Shown here: positions 8,901-17,588 of the stretch, piece by piece
Numbering within the stretch: position 1 is the first letter of the stretch
Layout: each line of letters opens with the position of its first letter
Origin: CBDBFG01 sp965204765
GTDB taxonomy: Bacteria > Pseudomonadota > Alphaproteobacteria > Caedimonadales > UBA9215
Length of the DNA: 64,000 nucleotides
Assembly (NCBI GenBank): GCA_965204765.1
Contig: CBDBFG010000004.1
Span: 62,001-126,000 of the forward strand
Direction: 5' to 3'
Made by a program: the position numbers and the translations under genes
The notes under the pieces: generated by a model
The model's input: the letters and a program-made list of their open reading frames with translations, nothing else
What the model was told of the DNA's origin: nothing
The model's database searches: none

Positions 8901-11442
8901 TTGTATAACTGTGAGCATTGTTTATTTCATTCCAAGATAATATTAATTCACCAGAAGCAAAATTTTCATTATTCAAATAAACATTATCAGATAAATTATC
9001 ACCAAGGGCTACAGAAGAAGATACTCCTCCTTCACTATCAACCGTAATACTACTACTTTCCGTAATAATAGGAGCATCATTATCATCGGCAAAACTGATA
9101 CTGCCTAAGCTACTATTAACTCCATCACTAACACTATAATTAAAGGTGCCACTTAAACTAGCTCCAGCATCAACCGTATAGGTTAAACCGCTCAAATCAC
9201 TTCCGGTTAAACCAGTTGTCGAAGTTGTAACTTCCGTACCATCAGATTTATAGATATGAACTCCAGATGGTATCTCACTAATTGTGACCGATAAACTAGA
9301 GGAAGAAGTCTCATCATCAACACTAATACCAAGGGCTACAGAAGAAGATACTCCTCCTTCACTATCAACCGTAATACTACTACTTTCCGTAATAATAGGA
9401 GCATCATTATCATCGGCAAAACTGATACTGCCTAAGCTACTATTAACTCCATCACTAACACTATAATTAAAGGTGCCACTTAAACTAGCTCCAGCATCAA
9501 CCGTATAGGTTAAACCGCTCAAATCACTTCCGGTTAAACCAGTTGTCGAAGTTGTAACTTCCGTACCATCAGATTTATAGATATGAACTCCAGATGGTAT
9601 CTCACTAATTGTGACCGATAAACTAGAGGAAGAAGTCTCATCATCAACACTAATACCAAGGGCTACAGAAGAAGATACTCCTCCTTCACTATCAACCGTA
9701 ATACTACTACTTTCCGTAATAATAGGAGCATCATTATCATCGGCAAAACTGATACTGCCTAAGCTACTATTAACTCCATCACTAACACTATAATTAAAGG
9801 TGCCACTTAAACTAGCTCCAGCATCAACCGTATAGGTTAAACCGCTCAAATCACTTCCGGTTAAACCAGTTGTCGAAGTTGTAACTTCCGTACCATCAGA
9901 TTTATAGATATGAACTCCAGATGGTATCTCACTAATTGTGACCGATAAACTAGAGGAAGAAGTCTCATCATCAACACTAATACCAAGGGCTACAGAAGAA
10001 GATACTCCTCCTTCACTATCAACCGTAATACTACTACTTTCCGTAATAATAGGAGCATCATTATCATCGGCAAAACTGATACTGCCTAAGCTACTATTAA
10101 CTCCATCACTAACACTATAATTAAAGGTGCCACTTAAACTAGCTCCAGCATCAACCGTATAGGTTAAACCGCTCAAATCACTTCCGGTTAAACCAGTTGT
10201 CGAAGTTGTAACTTCCGTACCATCAGATTTATAGATATGAACTCCAGATGGTATCTCACTAATTGTGACCGATAAACTAGAGGAAGAAGTCTCATCATCA
10301 ACACTAATACCAAGGGCTACAGAAGAAGATACTCCTCCTTCACTATCAACCGTAATACTACTACTTTCCGTAATAATAGGAGCATCATTATCATCGGCAA
10401 AACTGATACTGCCTAAGCTACTATTAACTCCATCACTAACACTATAATTAAAGGTGCCACTTAAACTAGCTCCAGCATCAACCGTATAGGTTAAACCGCT
10501 CAAATCACTTCCGGTTAAACCAGTTGTCGAAGTTGTAACTTCCGTACCATCAGATTTATAGATATGAACTCCAGATGGTATCTCACTAATTGTGACCGAT
10601 AAACTAGAGGAAGAAGTCTCATCATCAACACTAATACCAAGGGCTACAGAAGAAGATACTCCTCCTTCACTATCAACCGTAATACTACTACTTTCCGTAA
10701 TAATAGGAGCATCATTATCATCGGCTAGAAAAACATCATTATTTTCAACTATTGTCTCTTCTACTGCATCATTATCTGATGTATCATCATCCGTGTAAGA
10801 CAATTCCTCAGAAGAAATAGTATCTTCTACGCTATCATAATTTTCTAAATTTAACCCTTGTAAATTATTATCACTACTGGTATCACCTATCACTTCATTA
10901 TCTGAGATATTATCTATATTCTCAAGATCTAGACTACTATAGTCATTTTCTACATTAGCATCTGTAATAGAATTATTAGTTGATATAGAACTATAATTTA
11001 ATTTAGAATTTTCAATATCATTACTAAAGGGATTTTGGATTTCTTTGCTAATATTATTATCACTATTGTTCTCTGAATTATTTTGATTGTTATTTAATAT
11101 ATTGCTATCGTCTAAAAAATTAGGAGAATTTTTGATAATATTTTGATTATCTTGTGATGTATCTAAATTATCTGAAAAATCTGAATTATTTTGTATACCG
11201 CTTTCAGATTGACCCAATATATCGGGATTTCTCTCTTTATTTTGTTCTTTTTCTAAATCTTGATTATCACTTGTATTTTTTTTATCGGAATTTACTGAAC
11301 TATTATTTTCTGTGTCACTTTTACTATCTGGTATATTATTAGATTTACCACTGCCTTTTGCCGAATTAACCTTGGAATCAGCATTTTTTCCCTTGTTCTC
11401 ATTATTGTTATTATCCTTTACTTGATCATCGTCAGCCATCAT
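5755..11442 (-). CDS. Giant RTX/T1SS-143-type repeat adhesin, N-terminal part
   Basis: Probable substrate of the adjacent type I secretion system; a surface or secreted adhesin is inferred. Residues 1 to about 240 are rich in Asn, Ser and Asp. Then come 109-residue repeats with an Ig-like, T1SS-143-type pattern (VTISEIPSGVHIYKSDGTEV is a typical stretch). Residues about 815-1124 form a separate module with a fibronectin III-like domain, RTX nonapeptides (GGDGNDLI and similar) and a type I target domain. Seven more repeats follow. The last 30 or so residues are out of frame because of a 5-bp insertion near 5805, so the ORF probably continues into 1515-5384. ATG at 11442 or 11439 is likelier than the TTG at 11445. 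The gene follows the TolC-type gene by about 70 bp. Confidence 0.8.
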   Translation of the reverse strand: MMADDDQVKDNNNNENKGKNADSKVNSAKGSGKSNNIPDSKSDTENNSSVNSDKKNTSDNQDLEKEQNKERNPDILGQSESGIQNNSDFSDNLDTSQDNQNIIKNSPNFLDDSNILNNNQNNSENNSDNNISKEIQNPFSNDIENSKLNYSSISTNNSITDANVENDYSSLDLENIDNISDNEVIGDTSSDNNLQGLNLENYDSVEDTISSEELSYTDDDTSDNDAVEETIVENNDVFLADDNDAPIITESSSITVDSEGGVSSSVALGISVDDETSSSSLSVTISEIPSGVHIYKSDGTEVTTSTTGLTGSDLSGLTYTVDAGASLSGTFNYSVSDGVNSSLGSISFADDNDAPIITESSSITVDSEGGVSSSVALGISVDDETSSSSLSVTISEIPSGVHIYKSDGTEVTTSTTGLTGSDLSGLTYTVDAGASLSGTFNYSVSDGVNSSLGSISFADDNDAPIITESSSITVDSEGGVSSSVALGISVDDETSSSSLSVTISEIPSGVHIYKSDGTEVTTSTTGLTGSDLSGLTYTVDAGASLSGTFNYSVSDGVNSSLGSISFADDNDAPIITESSSITVDSEGGVSSSVALGISVDDETSSSSLSVTISEIPSGVHIYKSDGTEVTTSTTGLTGSDLSGLTYTVDAGASLSGTFNYSVSDGVNSSLGSISFADDNDAPIITESSSITVDSEGGVSSSVALGISVDDETSSSSLSVTISEIPSGVHIYKSDGTEVTTSTTGLTGSDLSGLTYTVDAGASLSGTFNYSVSDGVNSSLGSISFADDNDAPIITESSSITVDSEGGVSSSVALGDNLSDNVYLNNENFASGELILSWNEINNAHSYTIEYREQANSTWTTFDGTVNSTGTTINGLNSNSNIYFRITAFDDNDTSISTPAIILQSNNASSQIMGTVGTDIIYGGDGNDLITGNGLDVTYADSNNELHGGAGNDTFFGSGGIDIIYGDSGNDTLIGYGGDDILLGGLGDDTMDGGSGDDIFKYVKVGPNSDNVNLGNDSISFWSGQNGHNNGNDTINLANVLDYQGGDVSNFIRIVNDNSKVKLEINTTGSSEFNVDFTIKIASVTYSFAQGTSYNGETGVDAWLNQLIDSGNIVLVEPTGVALGISVDDETSSSSLSVTISEIPSGVHIYKSDGTEVTTSTTGLTGSDLSGLTYTVDAGASLSGTFNYSVSDGVNSSLGSISFADDNDAPIITESSSITVDSEGGVSSSVALGISVDDETSSSSLSVTISEIPSGVHIYKSDGTEVTTSTTGLTGSDLSGLTYTVDAGASLSGTFNYSVSDGVNSSLGSISFADDNDAPIITESSSITVDSEGGVSSSVALGISVDDETSSSSLSVTISEIPSGVHIYKSDGTEVTTSTTGLTGSDLSGLTYTVDAGASLSGTFNYSVSDGVNSSLGSISFADDNDAPIITESSSITVDSEGGVSSSVALGISVDDETSSSSLSVTISEIPSGVHIYKSDGTEVTTSTTGLTGSDLSGLTYTVDAGASLSGTFNYSVSDGVNSSLGSISFADDNDAPIITESSSITVDSEGGVSSSVALGISVDDETSSSSLSVTISEIPSGVHIYKSDGTEVTTSTTGLTGSDLSGLTYTVDAGASLSGTFNYSVSDGVNSSLGSISFADDNDAPIITESSSITVDSEGGVSSSVALGISVDDETSSSSLSVTISEIPSGVHIYKSDGTEVTTSTTGLTGSDLSGLTYTVDAGASLSGTFNYSVSDGVNSSLGSISFADDNDAPIITESSSITVDSEGGVSSSVALGISVDDETSSSSLSVTISEIPSGVHIYKSDGTEVTTSTTGLTGSDLSGLTYTVDAGASLSGTFNYSVSDGVNSSLGSISFADDDDFSGLTNDTIIANTINITMDLKIIMIFLRNLQILL
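5866..10725 (-). repeat. Tandem array of twelve apparently identical 327-bp coding repeats
   Basis: Landmark sequences recur every 327 bp on the plus strand: 6068, 6395, 6722, 7049, 7376, 7703, 8030, then 9284, 9611, 9938, 10265 and 10592. Each unit encodes 109 residues and I saw no substitutions between copies. The gap from 8030 to 9284 is 327 plus 927 bp, so one inserted module interrupts an otherwise perfectly phased array. Boundaries are where shared sequence ends (about 5866 and 10725). Total length equals 12 x 327 plus 927 plus a few shared terminal bases. Identity at nucleotide level implies recent amplification or gene conversion. Short reads would not resolve it, so the true copy number may differ. 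Confidence 0.95.
8074..9000 (-). other. 927-bp FN3-RTX-secretion-target module inserted in the repeat array
   Basis: The module is bounded by a 13-bp direct repeat, ACCAAGGGCTACA, at 8074-8086 and 9001-9013. Removing 927 bp restores the 327-bp phase of the surrounding array exactly, and 927 is divisible by three so the frame is kept. It encodes an FN3-like domain (residues about 815-895 of the adhesin), a run of RTX nonapeptides (about 8440-8700) and a domain ending in DAWLNQLIDSGNIVLVEPTG, similar to the extreme C-terminus of the adhesin. It carries no transposase gene or terminal inverted repeats. Confidence 0.85.
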
Positions 11443-11513
11443 CAACCTACATACACCCTATAATATGGTATAAATATTGGGTTAATAATTTCTTAAAATT
11501 TACTTCTCACGAA

Positions 11514-12806
11514 CTAATCCAAGTTAATGATATGAAAAATAAGACCTGTAGAAGAAAGTACTCTTAATACAGAGATATCATATGACTCATCAGATCTAAT
11601 CAAAGCACCCTTTGCCTGTAAATACTGATTACTAGCACTAAGAATATCAAAAAAACTACGTCTACCTATGTAAAATTGTTTTTTATATGCTAATAATAAT
11701 CTCTTTTTAGATTTAACAGATAAATCCATGTGCTTAGATTGTGCTTTGTAACGAATCATTTCTGCAAAAGAAACAGCTATATCCTTTTCTATCTTTCTTA
11801 TTAATTTTTGCTTATAAATTTTAGAAGAAACCATCAATTCTTTAGCTTTTTTTCTATTTACAACATCTCTAAATCCATTAAATGGCAAAAAAGATGCAAC
11901 TATTGCACTCTTTAAATTATTTTCTACCCCCTTTTTACCACCTGCATTGAAACTGCGATTTGCTCTTAATTCTAAATTCACTCTAGGCATAAAGCCCGAA
12001 GATGATTTACTGTATTCAGCAGCAGCAGATGCTATAGAAGCATCACACGAAATCAACGCCGGATTATTCGTCAATGCTAACTTAATACATTCATTCACTG
12101 TATTAGGAATATTAATAAGTTCTTTTGGTTTCGAAAGTATTTTGATATCAAACCCCACAAGCTCTCTTAAAGAAGCACGAGCAATAGATAAATTGCTCTG
12201 AAAATTTTGCAATTCCACCTCTGCATCACTAGTACGCGCTAGTATAATATCAATGTCTGCCTTCGTTACCTTTCCTGCTTCCAAGAGCTTACGAACCTTT
12301 TGTAAGATTTCTTTATGAATCTCTAAGTTTTTTGTTGCTATTTTTGTTAAACGCTGAAACATACGCACTTCAAAATACTTCTGTGCTACCGTATATAATA
12401 CCAATATCAAAGAATTCTTGTAACCGAAATGAGCCTTTTTAAAATCAGATTCAGTCTTAATTATTTCATATTTGTTTTTAAATCCATCAAACAATACTTG
12501 AGTAACTACAGCAGATAGGTCACTGGTAGTTTGCATAGAAGAACCGGATACCCCGCTGGATAATGAGCCAGCTCTTAATGATTGCCTGATATATTCCTTA
12601 GCACTTGAGCCTTTTATTTCTACCTTTGGCAACTTACCAGCTTTAGCAAGCTCTATATCGTACTGTTTAGTCTGGCTATCAATTTTTTTTATCAAAATTT
12701 CAGGATTATTATTGGCAGCAATAGTAAGCGCATGCCTGAACTCCAAAGATTCTAATCTCGGAAGAAACATAACAAACAAAATAATAAACTTGCCTACAAA
12801 AAACAA
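11514..12806 (-). CDS. TolC-family outer-membrane efflux protein of the type I secretion system
   Basis: Forms the outer-membrane channel and periplasmic tunnel of a type I exporter. Two OEP-type helical repeats are visible, with typical segments such as RHALTIAANNNPEI near the start and alternating long helices (EIRQKVRK-like and KRLLLAYKKQF-like stretches). Length, about 430 residues, fits the family. The open frame extends to a TTG at 12863, but a TTG at 12804-12806 has an AAAGGGG Shine-Dalgarno sequence five bases ahead and gives a clean signal peptide (FFVGKFIILFVMFLP), so I chose it. It lies just upstream of the adhesin on the same strand and is divergent from the ABC transporter gene, completing the export machine. 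Confidence 0.88.
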   Translation of the reverse strand: MFFVGKFIILFVMFLPRLESLEFRHALTIAANNNPEILIKKIDSQTKQYDIELAKAGKLPKVEIKGSSAKEYIRQSLRAGSLSSGVSGSSMQTTSDLSAVVTQVLFDGFKNKYEIIKTESDFKKAHFGYKNSLILVLYTVAQKYFEVRMFQRLTKIATKNLEIHKEILQKVRKLLEAGKVTKADIDIILARTSDAEVELQNFQSNLSIARASLRELVGFDIKILSKPKELINIPNTVNECIKLALTNNPALISCDASIASAAAEYSKSSSGFMPRVNLELRANRSFNAGGKKGVENNLKSAIVASFLPFNGFRDVVNRKKAKELMVSSKIYKQKLIRKIEKDIAVSFAEMIRYKAQSKHMDLSVKSKKRLLLAYKKQFYIGRRSFFDILSASNQYLQAKGALIRSDESYDISVLRVLSSTGLIFHIINLD

Positions 12807-12935
12807 ATCTACCCCTTTATGCAGAACAAAGTATAGGGTTATATAAAAAAGGATAAAATGCAAGACAAATTAACCTTAAATTAATGTTAATGGTATATTT
12901 TGAGAATTAATGATTAATAATATCAAGGGTAAATT

Positions 12936-15206
12936 ATGTCTAAAGGAAATGGGAAATCATCTACAGAAGACATGAAAAAAACAAAATCTGTACCGAATAA
13001 TAACAAAAAAACACGATCAAAAAAAGTAATCGCACCTAAAATAAATAAGAATGCAAGAAAAGAACAACCTGCCACAAAAGCAAAAACACAAAAAAAATAT
13101 GATTACTTACTGGAATCATTAGCTACGATAGCAGAAATTTTAGAAGTAAATACTTCTGTTAACTCTTTCAAATCTGGTCTGCCACTAAATAATGATATCT
13201 TAACTCTTCAGCTGTTTGATCAAGCCGCAACAAAAGGGGGATTAACTTCAAAAATAGCCAAGCGAGAATTAAAAGAAATCGATGAACACACACTACCATG
13301 CATAATAACATTAAAAAACAACAAAGCATGCGTTGTAACAGAAATAGATATATCTAAAAACATATGTAAAGTCATATTCCCAGAATCAGGCAAGGGAATA
13401 TCAATTATGGAATATATAAAGCTAGCAGAATGTTATTCAGGAGTATGTATATTTGTAAAGCGTATGTATCGCTACGACCAAAGATCTATTAACCTTGAAA
13501 TAACAAAACCAAAAGCCTGGTTCTGGGATACAATTAAAAAATCTTCAAGAATTTACAGCCAGGTGCTTATATCCTCATTTCTATTAAATATATTTGTTGT
13601 AGCGACCCCCTTATTTGTGATGAATGTATATGATAGAGTCGCTCCCAATGAGGCGATAGAGACCTTAAATATCCTAACAATTGGTATTATTGGAGTATTA
13701 ATATTTGATTTTATATTAAAAAATTTAAAATCATATTTCGTCGATACCGCCGGGAAAAAAGCAGATATTATTTTATCATCCAAAATTTTTTCAGTGATTA
13801 TGTCGATCAAACTATCACATCGCCCACAATCAGCAGGAGGATTCGCCAACTCTGTAAAAGAGTTTGAAACTTTAAGAGAATTCTTTTCATCAGCTACATT
13901 AGTATCCTTAACTGATGCACCATTTGTGATATTATTTCTAATAGTAATCGCCCTAATTGGAGGACCTCTATCACTGATACCACTAGTAGCAATACCAATT
14001 ATCGCCTTAGGAAGCTATCAGTCCCACTCTAGATTATCAGATATCATTAATCAAGATTTGCGAGAATCAGGACAAAAACATGCGGTATTAATAGAGTCAA
14101 TAGCTAGTCTCGAAACCATCAAAAGCTTTGGACTAGAAGGTAAAATGCAGAAAAATTGGGAAAATTGTGTCAGGCATAGCGCCGAATCATCAAATAACCT
14201 AAAATTTCTTGGGAATATGGCAATAAATTATACAGCATTTGTGCAACAACTGGCATATATCATGGTTGTATTTTTTGGAATATATCTAATCATTGATGGT
14301 TCAATGACTATGGGAGGAGTAATTGCCTCGTCCATGTTAACTTCAAGAGCATTAGCACCATTAGCACAGATAGTGGGATTACTAACAAGATTGAACAAAT
14401 CACTCACTTCACTGCAATCCTTAGATGAGATTATGCAAACTCCTACAGAAAATCCTAAAGGAAAACAATTTGTCAGCAAGCCATATTTAAGAGGTTTTAT
14501 ACAATTTAAGAATGTAAATTTTTCTTACCCAAACCAGGAACATATGACCCTTAATAACCTTAATCTGAACATTAATATAGGGGAAAAAATCGCTCTTTTA
14601 GGGAAAATAGGTTCTGGCAAATCGACTATAGGAAAATTAATACTCAATCTATATTCACCTAACAAAGGATCTTTGCTTATAGATGGCATCGATACCAAAC
14701 AAATTGATCTTAGCGATCTAAGGCGAAATATAAGTTATGTACCACAGAATGTATATTTATTTTTTGGTAGTGTACGAGAAAATATTAACTTTGGTAGAAG
14801 TGATATTACCGAAGACGAACTACTAAGAGCATCAGAAGCATCAGGTGTACTGGATTTCGTCAGACAACACCCTCTAGGATTTGATATGCAAGTAGGAGAG
14901 GGCGGGTGCTTGTTATCAGGAGGACAAAAACAGGCGGTTGCAGTTGCCCGGGCTTTAGTAAGAAAGTCATCTATATTTGTAATGGATGAACCAACAGCAA
15001 TGATGGATCAACCTTCAGAAATCAAATTATTACAAAGACTAGTTCAGTATACAGCAAATAAAACCCTGGTATTAATCACACATAGACCACAATTATTAAA
15101 GCTTGTTGATAAGATAGCTATTATTAATTCTGGTAAAGTAATGGCACAAGGACCAAGAGATGAAATCATCTCTCGATTGACGACAAAGAATGCTAAAAAA
15201 ACTTAG
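12936..15206 (+). CDS. Type I secretion system permease/ATPase (LapB/HlyB type)
   Basis: Inner-membrane ABC exporter that powers secretion of the RTX adhesin. The 756-residue protein has a Lys-rich N-terminal extension (1-50), a C39-like domain (about 55-180), a six-helix membrane domain (about 205-490) and an ATPase domain. The ATPase shows Walker A GKIGSGKST (about 560), signature LSGGQKQ (about 660) and Walker B FVMDEPT (about 682). The C39-like region has no DCG catalytic motif, so it is probably a substrate-docking domain rather than a leader peptidase, as in HlyB and LapB. AAGGGT precedes the ATG. The HlyD-type adaptor gene follows after 14 bp. Confidence 0.93.
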   Translation: MSKGNGKSSTEDMKKTKSVPNNNKKTRSKKVIAPKINKNARKEQPATKAKTQKKYDYLLESLATIAEILEVNTSVNSFKSGLPLNNDILTLQLFDQAATKGGLTSKIAKRELKEIDEHTLPCIITLKNNKACVVTEIDISKNICKVIFPESGKGISIMEYIKLAECYSGVCIFVKRMYRYDQRSINLEITKPKAWFWDTIKKSSRIYSQVLISSFLLNIFVVATPLFVMNVYDRVAPNEAIETLNILTIGIIGVLIFDFILKNLKSYFVDTAGKKADIILSSKIFSVIMSIKLSHRPQSAGGFANSVKEFETLREFFSSATLVSLTDAPFVILFLIVIALIGGPLSLIPLVAIPIIALGSYQSHSRLSDIINQDLRESGQKHAVLIESIASLETIKSFGLEGKMQKNWENCVRHSAESSNNLKFLGNMAINYTAFVQQLAYIMVVFFGIYLIIDGSMTMGGVIASSMLTSRALAPLAQIVGLLTRLNKSLTSLQSLDEIMQTPTENPKGKQFVSKPYLRGFIQFKNVNFSYPNQEHMTLNNLNLNINIGEKIALLGKIGSGKSTIGKLILNLYSPNKGSLLIDGIDTKQIDLSDLRRNISYVPQNVYLFFGSVRENINFGRSDITEDELLRASEASGVLDFVRQHPLGFDMQVGEGGCLLSGGQKQAVAVARALVRKSSIFVMDEPTAMMDQPSEIKLLQRLVQYTANKTLVLITHRPQLLKLVDKIAIINSGKVMAQGPRDEIISRLTTKNAKKT

Positions 15207-15220
15207 TTTAGGAATGTTAT

Positions 15221-16564
15221 ATGGGTTTATTTAAATTTAAAGAAATATCTACCAAAAAACATAAAGATGCTGATTTTATGCCTGATGTATTTGCTGCAGA
15301 AGCTATGCAAGAAAGCCGCATTTCATTAATATTATTTACTGCTATTTTTATATCGGTAATATTTATTTTAGTGTGGATTGCAGTATCAGAAGTAGATGAG
15401 ATTACTCGTGGATCCGGAAAAATAATCCCATCAAGCAAGATACAAGTTATTGATCATCTAGAAGGGGGGATTATCAAAACAATCCATATTAAAGAGGGAC
15501 AAATAGTACAAAAAAATCAATTACTAATAGAAGTAGAAGATACAGCAGCAGAAGCTAGGTTCAAAAAAGAACAACTGTTGTACTATAGGTATCTTTCCGC
15601 TGTATACCGTTTAAAAGCACAACTCAACAACGAAGTATTTATTGTACCAAAAGAGGTACAAAATAATGCACCATTAGAAGCAAAAGATGCGCAAAGAATG
15701 TACAAAGATAGCTTATCACTTTTAAACAATGAACTTGCGATATCAAAACAAACAGAAAAGCAACAAAACCAGGCATTAACAGAAGCCAAAAAGAAAATAA
15801 CTGAACTTAATTTACAAATAACATTAATTAACGACAAAATAGGACAGATCAAAACCCTGGTTGAACAACAGTTAGAGCCTAAAATAACCTTAACTGATCT
15901 AAAAATTAATCTTAGCAGTAAAAAAATAGAACTAGAAACTACTGTCTCAGAAAAAGAAAAAATAATGCTCGCTATTAAACAGGCAAAACAACAATCAGAA
16001 CAAATTAGAATAAAATTTAAGAATTTATTGTGGGATGAGTTAAAAGAAACCAACAAATTATTGGAACAAACCAAGAGCAATTTAACCTTAGACAAAGATA
16101 CTTTTCAACGCACAAATGTTCGCTCTCCTGTAAAAGGAATCATCAAACAACTATTAATTTCTACCGAAGGGGGGGTAATACAACCAGGTGATGATTTAGT
16201 AGAAATAGTACCACTGGATGACAAACTACTTGTAGAGGCTATGGTAAGCCCCAGAGATGTAGCATTTCTAAGGCCTGGGTTAAAAGCATCTATTAAAATA
16301 ACTGCATATGATTATTCGATATATGGAGACCTAAAGGGAGAAATAGTAAGAGTCAGTGCCGACTCAATTACAGAGAAAGAGAAAACTTTTTACAAAGTAT
16401 TTTTACGTACAAATGGCAATCTACTCTCAAAGTATAAAAAGAAGTTGCCTCTTATGCCTGGAATGGTTGCATCTGTTGATATCATCACTGGCAAGAAAAC
16501 TATTCTTACCTATTTACTAAAACCTCTTATAAAAACGACTTCTATTGCACTGACTGAACGATAA
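15221..16564 (+). CDS. HlyD-family type I secretion periplasmic adaptor
   Basis: Membrane-fusion protein that bridges the ABC exporter and the TolC-type channel. It has a short cytoplasmic N-terminus, one membrane segment (about residues 30-52, LILFTAIFISVIFILVWIAV), a lipoyl-like beta domain beginning at GSGKIIPSSKIQVIDHLEGG, a long coiled coil (about 150-290) and a C-terminal beta-barrel region with the family pattern VRSPVKGIIKQL. Length (447 residues) is normal for LapC/HlyD proteins. It follows the ABC gene by 14 bp with AGGA upstream of the ATG, so the two are very likely co-transcribed. Its 3' end faces the DUF6492 gene with only 14 bp between. Confidence 0.93.
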   Translation: MGLFKFKEISTKKHKDADFMPDVFAAEAMQESRISLILFTAIFISVIFILVWIAVSEVDEITRGSGKIIPSSKIQVIDHLEGGIIKTIHIKEGQIVQKNQLLIEVEDTAAEARFKKEQLLYYRYLSAVYRLKAQLNNEVFIVPKEVQNNAPLEAKDAQRMYKDSLSLLNNELAISKQTEKQQNQALTEAKKKITELNLQITLINDKIGQIKTLVEQQLEPKITLTDLKINLSSKKIELETTVSEKEKIMLAIKQAKQQSEQIRIKFKNLLWDELKETNKLLEQTKSNLTLDKDTFQRTNVRSPVKGIIKQLLISTEGGVIQPGDDLVEIVPLDDKLLVEAMVSPRDVAFLRPGLKASIKITAYDYSIYGDLKGEIVRVSADSITEKEKTFYKVFLRTNGNLLSKYKKKLPLMPGMVASVDIITGKKTILTYLLKPLIKTTSIALTER

Positions 16565-16578
16565 AACTACAGATGGGA

Positions 16579-17586
16579 TTAATTACCATGCGATTCTCCT
16601 AACTCCATTTGGGAAGGGAGTTGCAAATGCAAAGTAATTGTTTTGTAATCACAACCAAATATATTACTCATACTTGAGATAGCATTTAATTTGTTCCTTG
16701 GTACTACCAAATTACATGCGGGAACATATCGATATTTATAGTCTGTAAAGTTGATTAAATAATTAGTATATATATCATATTCTGATAACCAAGATCGCTT
16801 ATTATTTCTAATATTTTCTATATGATTATTCGTTAAATAAAGATCCCAGGCCTGCCCATATCTTCCTTGAATATAGGATTTTAAATTATGCAAAATGGAC
16901 TTTTTTACTAACATATGATGACAAACAAAATCAAATGGTAAGCGCTTTTTTAGATCAAGTAATTTTATAGTATAGTTTTTGTAAAACTTAGGATATCCCA
17001 AATTGACATTGACTAGGTATTGATTACGCCAAATAAAAACCTGCGGCCTTATAAAAACCGTATCGGCATCCACTATCAAAATATGTTCTGATTCAGCAAA
17101 CTCATCTACCGATAGTTTTAGTAACTGTTGCAATATCCAACCATTACCCTCATGTTTAATATATTTATGATTTTTTAATACTTGTTCTTCCGCAATAAAA
17201 ACACAATTTAATTGTTTCGCAACCTCTCTAATTTTAACCGAAGAATTAGGAGCAATTAAGTAAATATTATTAATAGGGTGCATGATCATCTTACGTGTAC
17301 TATGTACTACATGCAGCAAGGTCGGAATATCTTTTTCTATTACCGGAATCACAATATCAATTACATTATTATCGACAACTATTTTATGTTGTTTTTTACG
17401 GAAACTGGGATCAATAAATTCTTTAAATAAATGCAAAGTAGTATAAACGGGATAGTTATTAAAAAATCTGTGCAAAGAGTTACAAAAGTTGCCGCTAAAA
17501 TTAGTAAAATATGGCACCATATATATTACTAATATTATTATAGCAAACTTAAATAATGACTTTATGTATTTAAAAGGTGCCTTCAT
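16579..17586 (-). CDS. DUF6492 family glycosyltransferase-like protein
   Basis: 335 residues with an N-terminal membrane anchor (about 12-28, FAIIILVIYMVPYF). The body resembles DUF6492 proteins, predicted GT-A fold glycosyltransferases: IDIVIPVIEKDIPTL opens the fold, GWILQQLLKL precedes ILIVDADTVFIRP, and DAD at about 172-174 is a DxD-type metal/nucleotide-sugar motif. Donor and acceptor are unknown. It starts two bases after the GT90 gene stops and is last in the minus-strand row from secA. Together with GT90 it suggests a small surface-glycan or protein-glycosylation module. The family assignment is from memory of motifs; the activity is inferred. Confidence 0.72.
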   Translation of the reverse strand: MKAPFKYIKSLFKFAIIILVIYMVPYFTNFSGNFCNSLHRFFNNYPVYTTLHLFKEFIDPSFRKKQHKIVVDNNVIDIVIPVIEKDIPTLLHVVHSTRKMIMHPINNIYLIAPNSSVKIREVAKQLNCVFIAEEQVLKNHKYIKHEGNGWILQQLLKLSVDEFAESEHILIVDADTVFIRPQVFIWRNQYLVNVNLGYPKFYKNYTIKLLDLKKRLPFDFVCHHMLVKKSILHNLKSYIQGRYGQAWDLYLTNNHIENIRNNKRSWLSEYDIYTNYLINFTDYKYRYVPACNLVVPRNKLNAISSMSNIFGCDYKTITLHLQLPSQMELGESHGN

Positions 17587-17588
17587 TG

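Noticed and set aside
6068..10798. A series of identical 60-68-codon plus-strand ORFs
   Set aside because: They are antisense shadows of the 327-bp adhesin repeats.
1515..11445. A CRISPR array, because of the regular repeats
   Set aside because: The repeats are 327-bp coding units with no spacers, in frame with a protein, and no cas genes are present.
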